DNA of 38,436 bases from Vulcanimicrobiota bacterium (GTDB lineage Bacteria > Vulcanimicrobiota > Vulcanimicrobiia > Vulcanimicrobiales > Vulcanimicrobiaceae). Both the position numbers and the translations under genes were made by a program. How positions within the stretch are numbered: the first letter of the stretch is position 1; each line of letters opens with the position of its first letter. The notes beneath the pieces were generated by a model that did not search any database, had not been told where the DNA came from, and saw nothing but the letters and a program-made list of their open reading frames with translations. Of this stretch, positions 17,845-25,102 are shown in pieces. Location of the stretch: assembly GCA_003158195.1 (NCBI GenBank), contig PMHP01000034.1, positions 1 to 38,436 of the forward strand, read 5' to 3'.

Positions 17845-19345
17845 GGCCGACCGAACCGGAAAGATCTCCCGCGACGTCGACGCCGAGTGGCGAGCGCGGA
17901 CGAGCGAGCCGCCCAATAATTTCGCGACGAACCTCGGTGGGATACAAATCCAGCACGGCTGCAGCGGTCGGCGTCGGCAAACCGGCGATGACCGTCGCGG
18001 CGGTGTGCGGCGGTTCGCCGCAGAGAGCGCGATGGATCGATTCAGGCGGAAGCTGCGCGTCGACCGTGATTGGGGGGCTCGCGGGCGCGCGCGCGGCCTT
18101 CGCTTGGTCGACGAAGGAGAGAATGATGCGCGCGAGGGGTTTTGCCAGCAGTAACATGAGGCCGAGCCACGCCAAGGCGATGATCGCGGGCGGCAGCGCC
18201 GGCAAGTAGGTTGCGAGTAGTGAGTGCCAGGGCGAGCCCGGTTGCGCCGGTGCGACGGCACTGCCTGCGTTCGCCGCCAGCGTAATCGGCTGCACGGTGA
18301 CCGTGTCGCCGCGCGCGTAGTTGATGCCGGCGGCCGTCTCGACGAGCGCACGAATCTGCGGTATTTGCGCCGTCAGGCGCTGATCGAGGAACACGGCGAC
18401 GGACACCCGCTGGAGCGTGCCCGGGGCGCTTTGCGTCTCGCTTTGGACGAGATCGCTGCCGGCGTCTGCATTCGACTGCACCTTCGAGTACTGCTTCTTG
18501 CCGTTCTGGTACCGCTCGTTGACGCTCGAGTTCGAAATCGGTTGAGCGAGCGCCGGCGTCCGCTTCGTCTCGAGTTGCACGTTCGTACGCCCGTCGACGT
18601 CGACGTGGGCGCGCACGATCGCGTGGCCCGCGCCGAGCATTTGGTCGAGTGCGCTTTGGATCGAACCCGCAAGCGCGCTCGCTTCGCCCTCACCACTGGT
18701 CGGCCGGCCGCTCAGCGCAACGCCGCGATCGTCGAGTACCGCAACGTGATCCGGGTCGAGCCCTGGGACGGCTGCGGCAACGAACGTTTTAATGCCGTTG
18801 ACGGTCTCGGGTGAAAGGACGACGTTCGGTTCGAGGGTGAGGCGAACGCTCGCGCTTGCCGCGTGCGACTGCTGGTCCGCGAAGTATCCGGGGCTCGCCG
18901 GCGCGATGATGACGATCGCATCGGAAATCCCCGTGATCCCGCGCAAGCCGAGCTCGAGATCGCCGGCCAGCCCGTCGCGGCTTTGCGCGTCGAGCACGGA
19001 CTGCGGGGTCAGCGCACCGACTTTGGCGAGCGTCTCGTTGGAATCGGCGATGTGCGGCCGCGGCACGCCCGCAAGCGACAGCCGAAGCAAAACCTCGTTG
19101 CGGCTCCTCGAAGCGACGCGCACGTTGTCGCTCTCCGCGGTATACGGAACGTTCCAGGCGGCCAAGTGCGTCTCGACGTCGGCGAGCTGCTCGGGAAGCA
19201 GCGGACGGGCGAACAGCGCCGACTGGGCATCGCGCGAAAAGAAAAAGACCGAGAGCGCGACGAGCAGCGCAGCCCCGGAAATGCCGATCACAATCCGCGT
19301 TCGCATCGGCAATTGCAGCCAGTGGTTGAGGACGGACGCGCTCAT
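17837..19345 (-). CDS. fliF: MS-ring protein FliF with a FliG-like C-terminal segment
   Basis: 502 residues. FliF forms the inner-membrane ring that houses the export gate. A first membrane helix (about residues 18-36) is followed by YscJ/FliF ring-building domains (ALFARPLLPEQLADVETHLAAW onward) with the conserved GDLELGLRGITGISDA. RTNVQLET...NERYQNGKKQYSKVQ is a typical beta-collar, and a second membrane helix lies at about 375-405. Residues 433-482 are not the usual FliG-binding tail. CGEPPHTAATVIAGLPTPTA followed by AAVLDLYPTEVRREIIGRL matches the pattern of the FliG middle domain (EHPQ..A..L..L....A..VL..LP...R.E...R). No separate fliG lies in the window. FliE ends 21 bases upstream, and fliH overlaps the 3' end. 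Confidence 0.93.
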   Translation of the reverse strand: MSASVLNHWLQLPMRTRIVIGISGAALLVALSVFFFSRDAQSALFARPLLPEQLADVETHLAAWNVPYTAESDNVRVASRSRNEVLLRLSLAGVPRPHIADSNETLAKVGALTPQSVLDAQSRDGLAGDLELGLRGITGISDAIVIIAPASPGYFADQQSHAASASVRLTLEPNVVLSPETVNGIKTFVAAAVPGLDPDHVAVLDDRGVALSGRPTSGEGEASALAGSIQSALDQMLGAGHAIVRAHVDVDGRTNVQLETKRTPALAQPISNSSVNERYQNGKKQYSKVQSNADAGSDLVQSETQSAPGTLQRVSVAVFLDQRLTAQIPQIRALVETAAGINYARGDTVTVQPITLAANAGSAVAPAQPGSPWHSLLATYLPALPPAIIALAWLGLMLLLAKPLARIILSFVDQAKAARAPASPPITVDAQLPPESIHRALCGEPPHTAATVIAGLPTPTAAAVLDLYPTEVRREIIGRLARPRSPLGVDVAGDLSGSVGRA

Positions 19346-19366
19346 CGATCGGTGCCTTTCGATAAC

Positions 19367-19702
19367 TTACAACTGAATCTGCGAGAGCGTAGTGAGCGAT
19401 TGCGCGATCCGCGCCGTGGCGGCTGACGCCACCGAAACCAGAGCGTCCGCTTTGGCTCGCTCGAACACCATTTCTTGAAGGCCGCCCGTGCCCGCGACGA
19501 ACGCATTCTCGGCCTGCTCGGCTCGTTCGAGCGCAGCTCCTCCGCTACGGAGCACGTCGAGCACTCCAGTGAATCCGAGGCTCGAACCGGCGTTGTCGCG
19601 CGGCGACGGATCGTCGTCCGTGACGGATTGCCCGGCGCTCGGCAGTTCCAGAGGGTGGAAATCTTGCGGCCCAGGCAATGCCCCAATGGCTTCGATCATC
19701 AT
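19367..19702 (-). CDS. fliE: MS-ring/rod junction protein FliE
   Basis: 111 residues. The C-terminal half shows the FliE pattern: a helical stretch with AFVAGTGGLQEMVFERAKADALVSVAS, ending SLTTLSQIQL, the position of the family's terminal ..ImrMqv. FliE is the first exported rod component and joins FliF to the rod. The N-terminal 45 residues are Pro/Asp-rich and not conserved. ATG at 19702 overlaps the flgC TGA; a second Met follows directly. The order flgC-fliE-fliF is the canonical flagellar order, which supports the assignment despite divergence. Confidence 0.85.
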   Translation of the reverse strand: MMIEAIGALPGPQDFHPLELPSAGQSVTDDDPSPRDNAGSSLGFTGVLDVLRSGGAALERAEQAENAFVAGTGGLQEMVFERAKADALVSVASAATARIAQSLTTLSQIQL

Positions 19703-20130
19703 AGGCGCCCCATATCGACCGTGCGTTCAAAAAGGCGTTTGCCGACATCAAATACCGATGCGTCGGCCTCATACGCGCGTTGCGCGTCCATAACGTTGAT
19801 CATCTCGGAAATCGAATCGATCGGCGCGGCGCTCGGGCGAACGCCGGTAAAGGCAACAACCTGGCCGCCGCCGTCATCTTGACTTCCCCAAACACCGCCC
19901 TGATCGCCGTCGAACGTTTCGTCGAGCCGCGCTTCGATTGCGGCGACGGGAGATTCTCCCGCGTCCTGCTGGGTCGCGAGCGTGGAGGCGAACTGGGGAA
20001 CGAGCCCGTGCACGGGATGGCGCACGTCGCCGGTTGCGGAGAGCGCGACGTTGCGCGCATCGACGTCCATTGCCGCGCGCTGCGCTTGCATGCCGCTTGC
20101 CGCCGCGCCAAAAATGTCGAAGTCGTTCAC
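19699..20130 (-). CDS. flgC: Proximal rod protein FlgC
   Basis: 143 residues. The N-terminus (DIFGAAASGMQAQRAAMDVDARN) matches the FlgC N-terminal helix, and the C-terminus (ISEMINVMDAQRAYEADASVFDVGKRLFERTVDMGRL) matches the C-terminal helix of axial rod proteins. FlgC builds the rod from subunits exported by the type III gate. The normally conserved Asn-Ile-Ala-Asn-Ala motif after the N-helix is altered here (NVALSATG). A central segment contains QDDGGGQVVAFTGVRPS, as in FlgC. Overlaps fliE by ATGA at one end and the upstream small gene by four bases at the other. Confidence 0.9.
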   Translation of the reverse strand: MNDFDIFGAAASGMQAQRAAMDVDARNVALSATGDVRHPVHGLVPQFASTLATQQDAGESPVAAIEARLDETFDGDQGGVWGSQDDGGGQVVAFTGVRPSAAPIDSISEMINVMDAQRAYEADASVFDVGKRLFERTVDMGRL

Positions 20131-20351
20131 CGCATCTCACTTTGTGCGGCGACTTTGATCTCTTCGAAGCGCGAGTGGGCCGCGCCGAGCAGCGCTTCGG
20201 TGAAGAGCTCCCGGCGAACCGTTTCCTTCATCGGAGCCTCGAAACTTTGGCTCGACGACGGGCCCGTCATTGCGGTCGCGAGGCGCGCGGCCGCGGCGCC
20301 GATGCCGGCACGTCCGGCTGCTGCTGCGGCTTCGAGATTGCCGATATCCAT
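20127..20351 (-). CDS. Small protein in the flgB position, divergent or reduced rod protein
   Basis: 74 residues. A strong ribosome-binding site (GGAGGAAC) precedes ATG 20351; an in-frame start at 20390 would lack it. The gene sits directly before flgC with a four-base overlap, exactly where flgB is normally found. It is much shorter than FlgB (about 110-135) and lacks the N-terminal ANIANA.TPGY motif. It is Ala-rich helical at the start (EAAAAAGRAGIGAAAARL), then FEAPMKETVRRELFTEALLGAAHSRFEEIK, which could correspond to the C-terminal helix of a rod protein. It may be a reduced FlgB or an unrelated replacement; I cannot decide. FlgB itself is not found elsewhere in the window. Confidence 0.6.
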   Translation of the reverse strand: MDIGNLEAAAAAGRAGIGAAAARLATAMTGPSSSQSFEAPMKETVRRELFTEALLGAAHSRFEEIKVAAQSEMR

Positions 20352-20386
20352 CGTTCCTCCAAGAGTCGGTGATCCGATCGTAGGCA

Positions 20387-20854
20387 TCAATTATGAAATG
20401 ACGATGGGAGGAGTATGACCGGAGCATTCCGGTTCGAGGCGTTTGCATCGTCGAGCGCGCGTTCTTCGCGGCATTCAACGTCCGCGACGTACGCCGCATG
20501 TGCCCGCTCGCGCAGCATCATCAGCCGCCGATGTTCGCGCCGCGCGGCAGCCCACGTCGCGCGCGACGCGGCTTCACGATCGCACGCTCGTTCTTCGATC
20601 GTGTCTTGCCGGGCGATGCCGGCTGCGAGCAAGTCGAGATGCGTGAACAGCTCGCGAATCGCACCCGGTTCGAGGTTCGCCCCGGCCGATGTGAACCTGC
20701 GAGCCACTCGGGCCCGCTCCGCGCGCAACTCGGCGGCACGCTCGCGCTCTCGAGCGCGCGTCCGCGCCGCGGCGAGCAGTGCGGCATGTGCTTCGCTCTC
20801 TTCGCGCTCGCGCCGGTCGAGCAACGGCTGCAAGCGAAAATGGAAACGACCCAT
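20387..20854 (-). CDS. fliJ: FliJ-like export chaperone/ATPase stalk protein
   Basis: 155 residues beginning GRFHFRLQPLLDRREREE, the typical FliJ opening (F.FRLQ.LLD.R...E). The rest is an almost continuous, strongly charged helix of Arg/Glu/Ala heptads consistent with the two-helix coiled coil of FliJ, which sits in the FliI hexamer like the F1 gamma subunit. Usually fliJ follows fliI; here it precedes flgC/fliE/fliF, seven genes before the transglycosylase. ATG at 20854 overlaps the upstream stop as ATGA. Recognition rests on length, N-terminal motif and coiled-coil character. Confidence 0.82.
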   Translation of the reverse strand: MGRFHFRLQPLLDRREREESEAHAALLAAARTRARERERAAELRAERARVARRFTSAGANLEPGAIRELFTHLDLLAAGIARQDTIEERACDREAASRATWAAARREHRRLMMLRERAHAAYVADVECREERALDDANASNRNAPVILLPSSFHN

Positions 20855-21600
20855 CAGGTCTCTCCGGACAGCGATTCCGGCTCGAGCACAGGGGACGGCT
20901 TCGACTCAATGCGCGGCAGCACGTGCTGGTCCCGCGACGCAATGGTGAGGCTCATCCCGGTGCGCTTCACGACGTCATTCTCGTACCACACCTGGTCGCC
21001 GTCGCGCAGGACGAGATCGACCAGGACCCGGCCGTTGCGCGAGTACGTCGTCGCCGAAACGACGCAGAGCTGCTTGTACTTGTTCGCTAGCGCGTGCATG
21101 ACGTATCGCCGCACCTCGCGGAGGGTAGCGAGTGGACGCGCGTGCGGGCTACGAGCCGCTGCGTGCTCGGATGACGTACGTACGGCGCTTGGCACCTCGG
21201 CTACGATAACGGGCACCGCAGCGTGCTTTCGCAGCCCTGACTTGACGGCGGTTATTCGTCGCGCCGCGATCGCGCGCGATTCCCGGCGACGTCGCTGCGG
21301 CGCTGGCCGCTTCGCGATCGCGGTACGTGCGTGCTCGACGCGGATTGGGGTTGAAACTTTATGCGTTGTCAGTAGGGGCGGTGCCGCCGCTCGGTCGTCC
21401 TGCGGCTCGAGCGGAATTGCCGCGACCGCGGTCGCAGTCACGGCCGGCGCGGTGAGCGGCGCCGCGGCGTCGAGGTTCGCATCGTCGGCATTGAGCGCGT
21501 ACGTCCCGCCCACGTCGACGGCAAAGAGCGCCCCCGACAGGGCCAGCAATGCAGCGCCGAGCGTCGTCGGCGTAGAGGCGGTGAAATTTTTCGGCGACAT
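20854..21600 (-). CDS. Membrane-anchored protein of unknown function, first gene of the minus-strand export operon
   Basis: 248 residues. A GGAGGTG ribosome-binding site precedes ATG 21600; earlier in-frame starts lack one. A single membrane helix (about residues 13-34) follows a short polar N-terminus. Next come an Ala/Pro/Arg-rich linker of about 110 residues and a compact C-terminal domain from about 160 (TLREVRRYVMHALANKYKQL, then strands RNGRVLVDLVLRDGDQVWYEN). One membrane anchor, a disordered linker and a small folded domain is an architecture seen in periplasmic accessory proteins. I do not recognise the family. As promoter-proximal gene coupled to fliJ it probably belongs to the export apparatus. 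Confidence 0.8.
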   Translation of the reverse strand: MSPKNFTASTPTTLGAALLALSGALFAVDVGGTYALNADDANLDAAAPLTAPAVTATAVAAIPLEPQDDRAAAPPLLTTHKVSTPIRVEHARTAIAKRPAPQRRRRESRAIAARRITAVKSGLRKHAAVPVIVAEVPSAVRTSSEHAAARSPHARPLATLREVRRYVMHALANKYKQLCVVSATTYSRNGRVLVDLVLRDGDQVWYENDVVKRTGMSLTIASRDQHVLPRIESKPSPVLEPESLSGET

Positions 21601-21699
21601 CGCACCTCCAGGAAGAGCGTGCTTCGACGTTACGACCGCGATGTGGACGCCGTGTGGACAAAATACGTTAGAAACGCGCGTAAATCGGCGCCTTTTCAA

Positions 21700-21719
21700 A
21701 AGAGTGCCATAAGAGTGCC
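21700..21719. promoter_or_regulatory. Direct repeat AAGAGTGCC, 11-base period (possible OmpR-type operator)
   Basis: AAGAGTGCC occurs at 21700-21708 and again at 21711-21719, one helical turn apart. It lies 100 bases upstream of the minus-strand export operon and 171 bases upstream of the response regulator. Winged-helix regulators of the OmpR/PhoB family bind head-to-tail repeats of this period, and such a regulator is encoded next door. The link to that regulator is inference. Confidence 0.5.
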
Positions 21720-21762
21720 CCATGCGGCATATTTCTAGCGCTACGCGAACACATTCGGGTAA

Positions 21763-21780
21763 CATTTAAAGCTCATTAAA
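21763..21780. promoter_or_regulatory. Direct repeat CATTTAA-AGCT-CATTAAA (possible OmpR/PhoB-type box)
   Basis: Two similar heptamers, CATTTAA and CATTAAA, are separated by four bases. This is the 7+4+7 layout typical of OmpR/PhoB-family binding sites. It stands out as an AT-rich island in GC-rich DNA, 110 bases before the response regulator start, and could serve autoregulation. No confident -10/-35 pair was identified nearby. Confidence 0.45.
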
Positions 21781-21890
21781 GAGCGAGGAAGCCCGCGCAG
21801 ACGTTAGAAAAAAACAGAGAGAAAACAGCCCCCAACCCCGACCCCTCCTCGGTACGACAACACGCAAGAAAATTGTTCTCGAGGTGAGAT

Positions 21891-22580
21891 ATGCCGACGC
21901 CGCGCATCATTGTTGCCGACGACGATCCTGCCGTCCGCGAGCTAATTACGTTCCATCTCAACAGCGAGGGGTTTTCGACCGTTGCAGCCGGCGACGGGTG
22001 CGCCGCGTTGCGCCACATTCGGGAAGGCGCCGAGCTTGCGATCATCGATCTTGGGCTGCCGGTCGTCGACGGGTTCGGCGTGCTGCGCACCCTGCGCCGC
22101 GAAAATCTTGCGCTTCCCGTCGTCGTGCTGACGGGACGGACCGAGGAAATCGATCGCGTCGTCACCTTCGAACTCGGCGCCGAGGATTTCATGGTCAAGC
22201 CGTTCTTCGCGCGGGAGATCGTTTGCCGGATCCGCGTGATTCTGCGACGCAAGGGCGGGGAAGCCGAGCTCGGACCGCGCGTGCTTCGGTATGGCCGGCT
22301 CGAGATCGACGAAGGCGCGCGGGTGGCGCGGGTCGACGGAATCGACGCAGAGCTGCGACCGCGCGAGTTTAGCCTGCTGCTCGTGCTCGCTCACAACCCC
22401 GGTGTCGCGTTGGAACGCAAGACGCTCCTGCAGAAGGCATGGGGATACGACTTCGATGGCGACGAGCGCACGATCGACAGTCACATCCGGCGCATTCGGA
22501 CGAAACTCGAAGAGAAGCTGAACCTTCCGGGCTGCGTTTCGACGATATATGGATACGGATACAAGTTCGAAGCCGCGTGA
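21891..22580 (+). CDS. OmpR-family response regulator
   Basis: 229 residues with a GAGGTGAG ribosome-binding site before ATG 21891. The receiver domain (1-115) has the acidic pocket ADDDP (10-12), phospho-acceptor Asp53 in IIDLGLP, Thr81 in VVLTGR and Lys103 in MVKPF. A winged-helix DNA-binding domain (about 130-228) follows, with LRPREFSLLLVLAHNPG, the recognition-helix region RTIDSHIRRIRTKLEEK and the wing TIYGYGYKFE. All key residues are intact. It overlaps the histidine kinase gene by 32 bases and lies between the two divergent export blocks, so it probably controls one or both. The repeats in the upstream gap are candidate sites. Confidence 0.95.
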   Translation: MPTPRIIVADDDPAVRELITFHLNSEGFSTVAAGDGCAALRHIREGAELAIIDLGLPVVDGFGVLRTLRRENLALPVVVLTGRTEEIDRVVTFELGAEDFMVKPFFAREIVCRIRVILRRKGGEAELGPRVLRYGRLEIDEGARVARVDGIDAELRPREFSLLLVLAHNPGVALERKTLLQKAWGYDFDGDERTIDSHIRRIRTKLEEKLNLPGCVSTIYGYGYKFEAA

Positions 22581-23739
22581 TCCGGACATACCGGTAAAGT
22601 TTGCCGCGGCACTTGCGAACGCACGGGGCGAGCGCGTCGTCTTTGCGCTTCGGGCCCTCGATCTGGAACGGATTGCGTGGCGCGAAGGCCGGTCGCGCGC
22701 GCTCTTGCGGGAACGCCGGGCGGCGGACGCGTTCGCTGACGTCTGCCGGCGCACGCTACGTGAGGTCGATACGACGGCCCACGCGCCGGGCAGCGATCTG
22801 TTCCTCGCCGCGCTGCTCGGACCCGTCCCCAAACCGGATCTTCCGCGGACGGCACGAACCGTGCTCGCGGAGATCGTCCGCCGGTTCGGCGAGTCGACGG
22901 GTTTCGAACTCGAGTATGGCTGGACGGTCTACGAGCCTGGCCCCGATCCCGCTTCGGCGCTGCATACCGCCGTTGGCGCCGCCTTCGAGCGCGGCCGGCG
23001 CGAAAGCGAGCGCTTTGCATTTTTCGCCCAACTCGGCCACGAAATGCGTACCCCGCTCATGTCGATCGACGGATACCTGCGCACCGTGCTCGAGTCGGAT
23101 CTCCAGGACTCGATTCGGCGGCACTTCATCGAAGTCGCTCAGCTCGAAGCGACGAGGCTCCAACGCCTGGTCGAGAGCATGTACGCGCTGTCGGTCATCG
23201 ACCTCGACGCCGATCTCGCGCACGACGTAACCTGCGACGCGCAGAATGCGATCGAACGCGCTTGCGACGCCATCTATCCGACCGCCGCACGGCGGGGCAC
23301 AAGCTTGCAGCTCTGCAGCCGCGTCGAGTTCGCGATTCCACTGGCAGCCGAGCACGCCGTCGGCGTCTTCGTCGGCTTGTTGGAAAACGCGGTGAAGCAT
23401 GGGCGCGAGCGTGGCCGGATCGAGGTACGTCTACAGGTAAGCGGCGACGATCTCGAGGTCACCTTCGACGACGACGGGCCGGGACTCGCTCAAGCCGAGG
23501 GCTCGGACATTTTCGAGCCGCGCGTGCGCGGCCGGGACACCGTAGCGCCGGGTCAGGGACTCGGCCTTTCCATCGTTCGCAGGACGGTCGAGCGTGCCGG
23601 CGGCGACGTGCGCGCCGAGCGTTCGCCGCTTGGCGGAGCTCGCTTCGTCGTGCGCTTCCCGAGTGCAAGTGCACTTCGAGATCAATCGATTCGGTTTGCC
23701 CCGGAATGCCATACGCCTATCATATTGCGGTCACCGTAA
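22549..23739 (+). CDS. Soluble sensor histidine kinase with degenerate GGDEF-like N-terminal domain
   Basis: 396 residues without a membrane helix, so a cytoplasmic kinase. The phospho-acceptor His164 lies in QLGHEMRTPL. The ATPase domain has the N box LLENAVKHG, G1 box FDDDGPGL and G2 box GQGLGLSIVRR. Residues about 25-130 have the layout of a GGDEF domain (VFALRALDLERIA, then ADAFADVCRRTLREVD, then GSDLFLAAL where GGDEF would be). The catalytic signature is absent, so it may be a sensory relic. The start overlaps the regulator by 32 bases, implying coupled synthesis. The last 20-25 residues beyond the ATPase are not conserved. The signal sensed is unknown. Confidence 0.92.
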   Translation: MDTDTSSKPRDPDIPVKFAAALANARGERVVFALRALDLERIAWREGRSRALLRERRAADAFADVCRRTLREVDTTAHAPGSDLFLAALLGPVPKPDLPRTARTVLAEIVRRFGESTGFELEYGWTVYEPGPDPASALHTAVGAAFERGRRESERFAFFAQLGHEMRTPLMSIDGYLRTVLESDLQDSIRRHFIEVAQLEATRLQRLVESMYALSVIDLDADLAHDVTCDAQNAIERACDAIYPTAARRGTSLQLCSRVEFAIPLAAEHAVGVFVGLLENAVKHGRERGRIEVRLQVSGDDLEVTFDDDGPGLAQAEGSDIFEPRVRGRDTVAPGQGLGLSIVRRTVERAGGDVRAERSPLGGARFVVRFPSASALRDQSIRFAPECHTPIILRSP

Positions 23740-23819
23740 GGGCAAGGTTGCGCGTTACGCTCCGGTCGTAGCTCGACATCTACGACGTGCGCAGGCCGTA
23801 TGCGCACAGAGGAGCGACC

Positions 23820-24374
23820 GTGAACGAGATCGCCGCGCCGCGCGAGCGAATAGAAACGCCGACGCCTTCAGTCTATACCGATCGCGCCGCGCTTTCGGAA
23901 GCGTGGTACCGCGCTCTTTACGGCGCGCCCACGAGCACGCGACGCGCGAGCGCTCCCGCCGCGCTCGGGATGCAGCCCCAGGGTACGAGCGGCGCGCCGC
24001 AGGCGCGTAACGCACAAACGCAGCCGGCCTCAACGAGCGCGCGCGTTGCGGCGCCGAATGCCGTGTCCGCGCAACGCCAATTTGGAGGCGCCGTCGCCTA
24101 CCGGTCTCGTGCTGCGCGAACGGTTGATTCCCCGCCGCCGGCATCGCCGTGGCGCGAGGCGGTCGCGCGGCGCCTGACGTTCCGTCTTGCGCTTGCAGAC
24201 GGCGGTAGCGTCGATCTGCTCGTGCAGCAGCGTGGCAGGCGCGTTCACATTCTCGCCGTCGCTGACGATAAGAGCGCGACGCGGGCCGCTGCAGCGCTGC
24301 GTCGCGCCCATCACGCGCTGCTGTTGCAGGGCGTTCGCGTTGCTCTCGATTCTCGCCGGAAAGGACTGTCATGA
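23820..24374 (+). CDS. Possible hook/needle-length control protein (FliK C-terminal-like)
   Basis: 184 residues from GTG 23820, preceded by AGAGGAG at good spacing; an in-frame ATG at 23787 lacks one. Residues 1-110 are Ala/Pro/Thr/Gln-rich and disordered-looking. The last 70 residues (RRLTFRLALADGGSVDLLVQ, VHILAVADDKSATRAAAALRRAHHALLLQGVRV) have the strand-strand-helix pattern of the FliK C-terminal switch domain, which ends in a helix LR..L...G. A long disordered N-terminus with a small C-terminal domain is the FliK/SctP layout. At 184 residues it is short for FliK (about 300-450). The assignment rests on layout and context, not strong motifs. The stop overlaps the next ATG. Confidence 0.55.
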   Translation: MNEIAAPRERIETPTPSVYTDRAALSEAWYRALYGAPTSTRRASAPAALGMQPQGTSGAPQARNAQTQPASTSARVAAPNAVSAQRQFGGAVAYRSRAARTVDSPPPASPWREAVARRLTFRLALADGGSVDLLVQQRGRRVHILAVADDKSATRAAAALRRAHHALLLQGVRVALDSRRKGLS

Positions 24375-25102
24375 TCGATCCAGGCCCTTCGCGTGCTTTG
24401 GCCGAGGCCGCAGCGCGTGCTCAGGAGATGATGCACGCGTACCAACCTGGCTACGAAACGCAGGATGACCAGATTCGCAGTGCCATCCTGGCACGACCCG
24501 AACCATCGACCGACCCGATGAGCGTCGCAGCTCCCGAGGGTTCGTACTTCATCGGCCTCGATTCGAGCGGACAGAAGTTCTATTCGCGCGACGGCGGGTT
24601 TGGCATCGTGGGCGGAAAGCTCACCTGGTCGGATGGTTCCGCCGTTCTCGGATACCCGGCCAAAGCGGCTGCCGGCGCAGCCCCGCAGCGGCTCGTGGCG
24701 GATCCCGTCGATGCAGCACTGGGCCGCATCGCCGACCCGCGCGTCGAGGCCGACGGCGCGGTCGTCTATTCGCGTAGCTCCATCGATCCGAAGACCGGCA
24801 AGTCGGTACCTGAAAAAGTCGTCGTCGGGACCGTGGCGCTCGCTCGTTTTCCCGCAGGAACCGCTCTCGGTCGCATAACCGCGAACCGCGTTAGCGCACC
24901 TGCCGGGATCGCGCCCACGACCGCATCCCCGGGCGCGGCCGCTTTCGGGAAGCTCGCCGTCAAGATGCGCGATGTTGGCTCGATCGATTTTAACGCCGGG
25001 CTCAATCAGATGCGGGAAGCCTACCTCGCGCTCGACGCAATGAGCGCCGACGCGCGCGTCGAGGACCACACCGCGCATGTTGCGATGGACCTCATTAAGT
25101 GA
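24371..25102 (+). CDS. Divergent axial (FlgF/FlgG/FlgE-like) protein lacking the canonical N-terminus
   Basis: 243 residues. The segment at about 55-97 (GSYFIGLDSSGQKFYSRDGGFGIVGGKLTWSDGSAVLGYPA) matches the D1 core of flagellar rod/hook proteins (F.....G...YTR.G.F....G.L....G..VLG). The C-terminus (SIDFNAGLNQMREAYLALDAMSADARVEDHTAHVAMDLIK) resembles their C-terminal helix. The N-terminal helix normally bearing the ANN.AN..T.GFK motif is not evident; instead there is RALAEAAARAQEMMHAYQPG. It may be a hook-like or specialised rod subunit. ATG overlaps the upstream TGA, and its own stop overlaps the next GTG. Confidence 0.65.
   Translation: MIDPGPSRALAEAAARAQEMMHAYQPGYETQDDQIRSAILARPEPSTDPMSVAAPEGSYFIGLDSSGQKFYSRDGGFGIVGGKLTWSDGSAVLGYPAKAAAGAAPQRLVADPVDAALGRIADPRVEADGAVVYSRSSIDPKTGKSVPEKVVVGTVALARFPAGTALGRITANRVSAPAGIAPTTASPGAAAFGKLAVKMRDVGSIDFNAGLNQMREAYLALDAMSADARVEDHTAHVAMDLIK

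Noticed and set aside
21684-21699. GCCGATTT on the minus strand upstream of the export operon as a sigma-28 -10 element
   Set aside because: No TAAA-like -35 element lies at the required distance, so the match is to one half only.
21697-21711. TGGCAC-N5-TGAA as a sigma-54 promoter upstream of the minus-strand operon
   Set aside because: The -12 GC is missing (TGAA instead of TTGC), and TGGCAC is explained by the direct repeat.
20498-21712. A 404-codon plus-strand frame across fliJ and the membrane-anchored gene
   Set aside because: Arg/Ser/Cys-rich translation without a ribosome-binding site. The minus-strand genes have good ribosome-binding sites, coupled starts and a plausible membrane helix.
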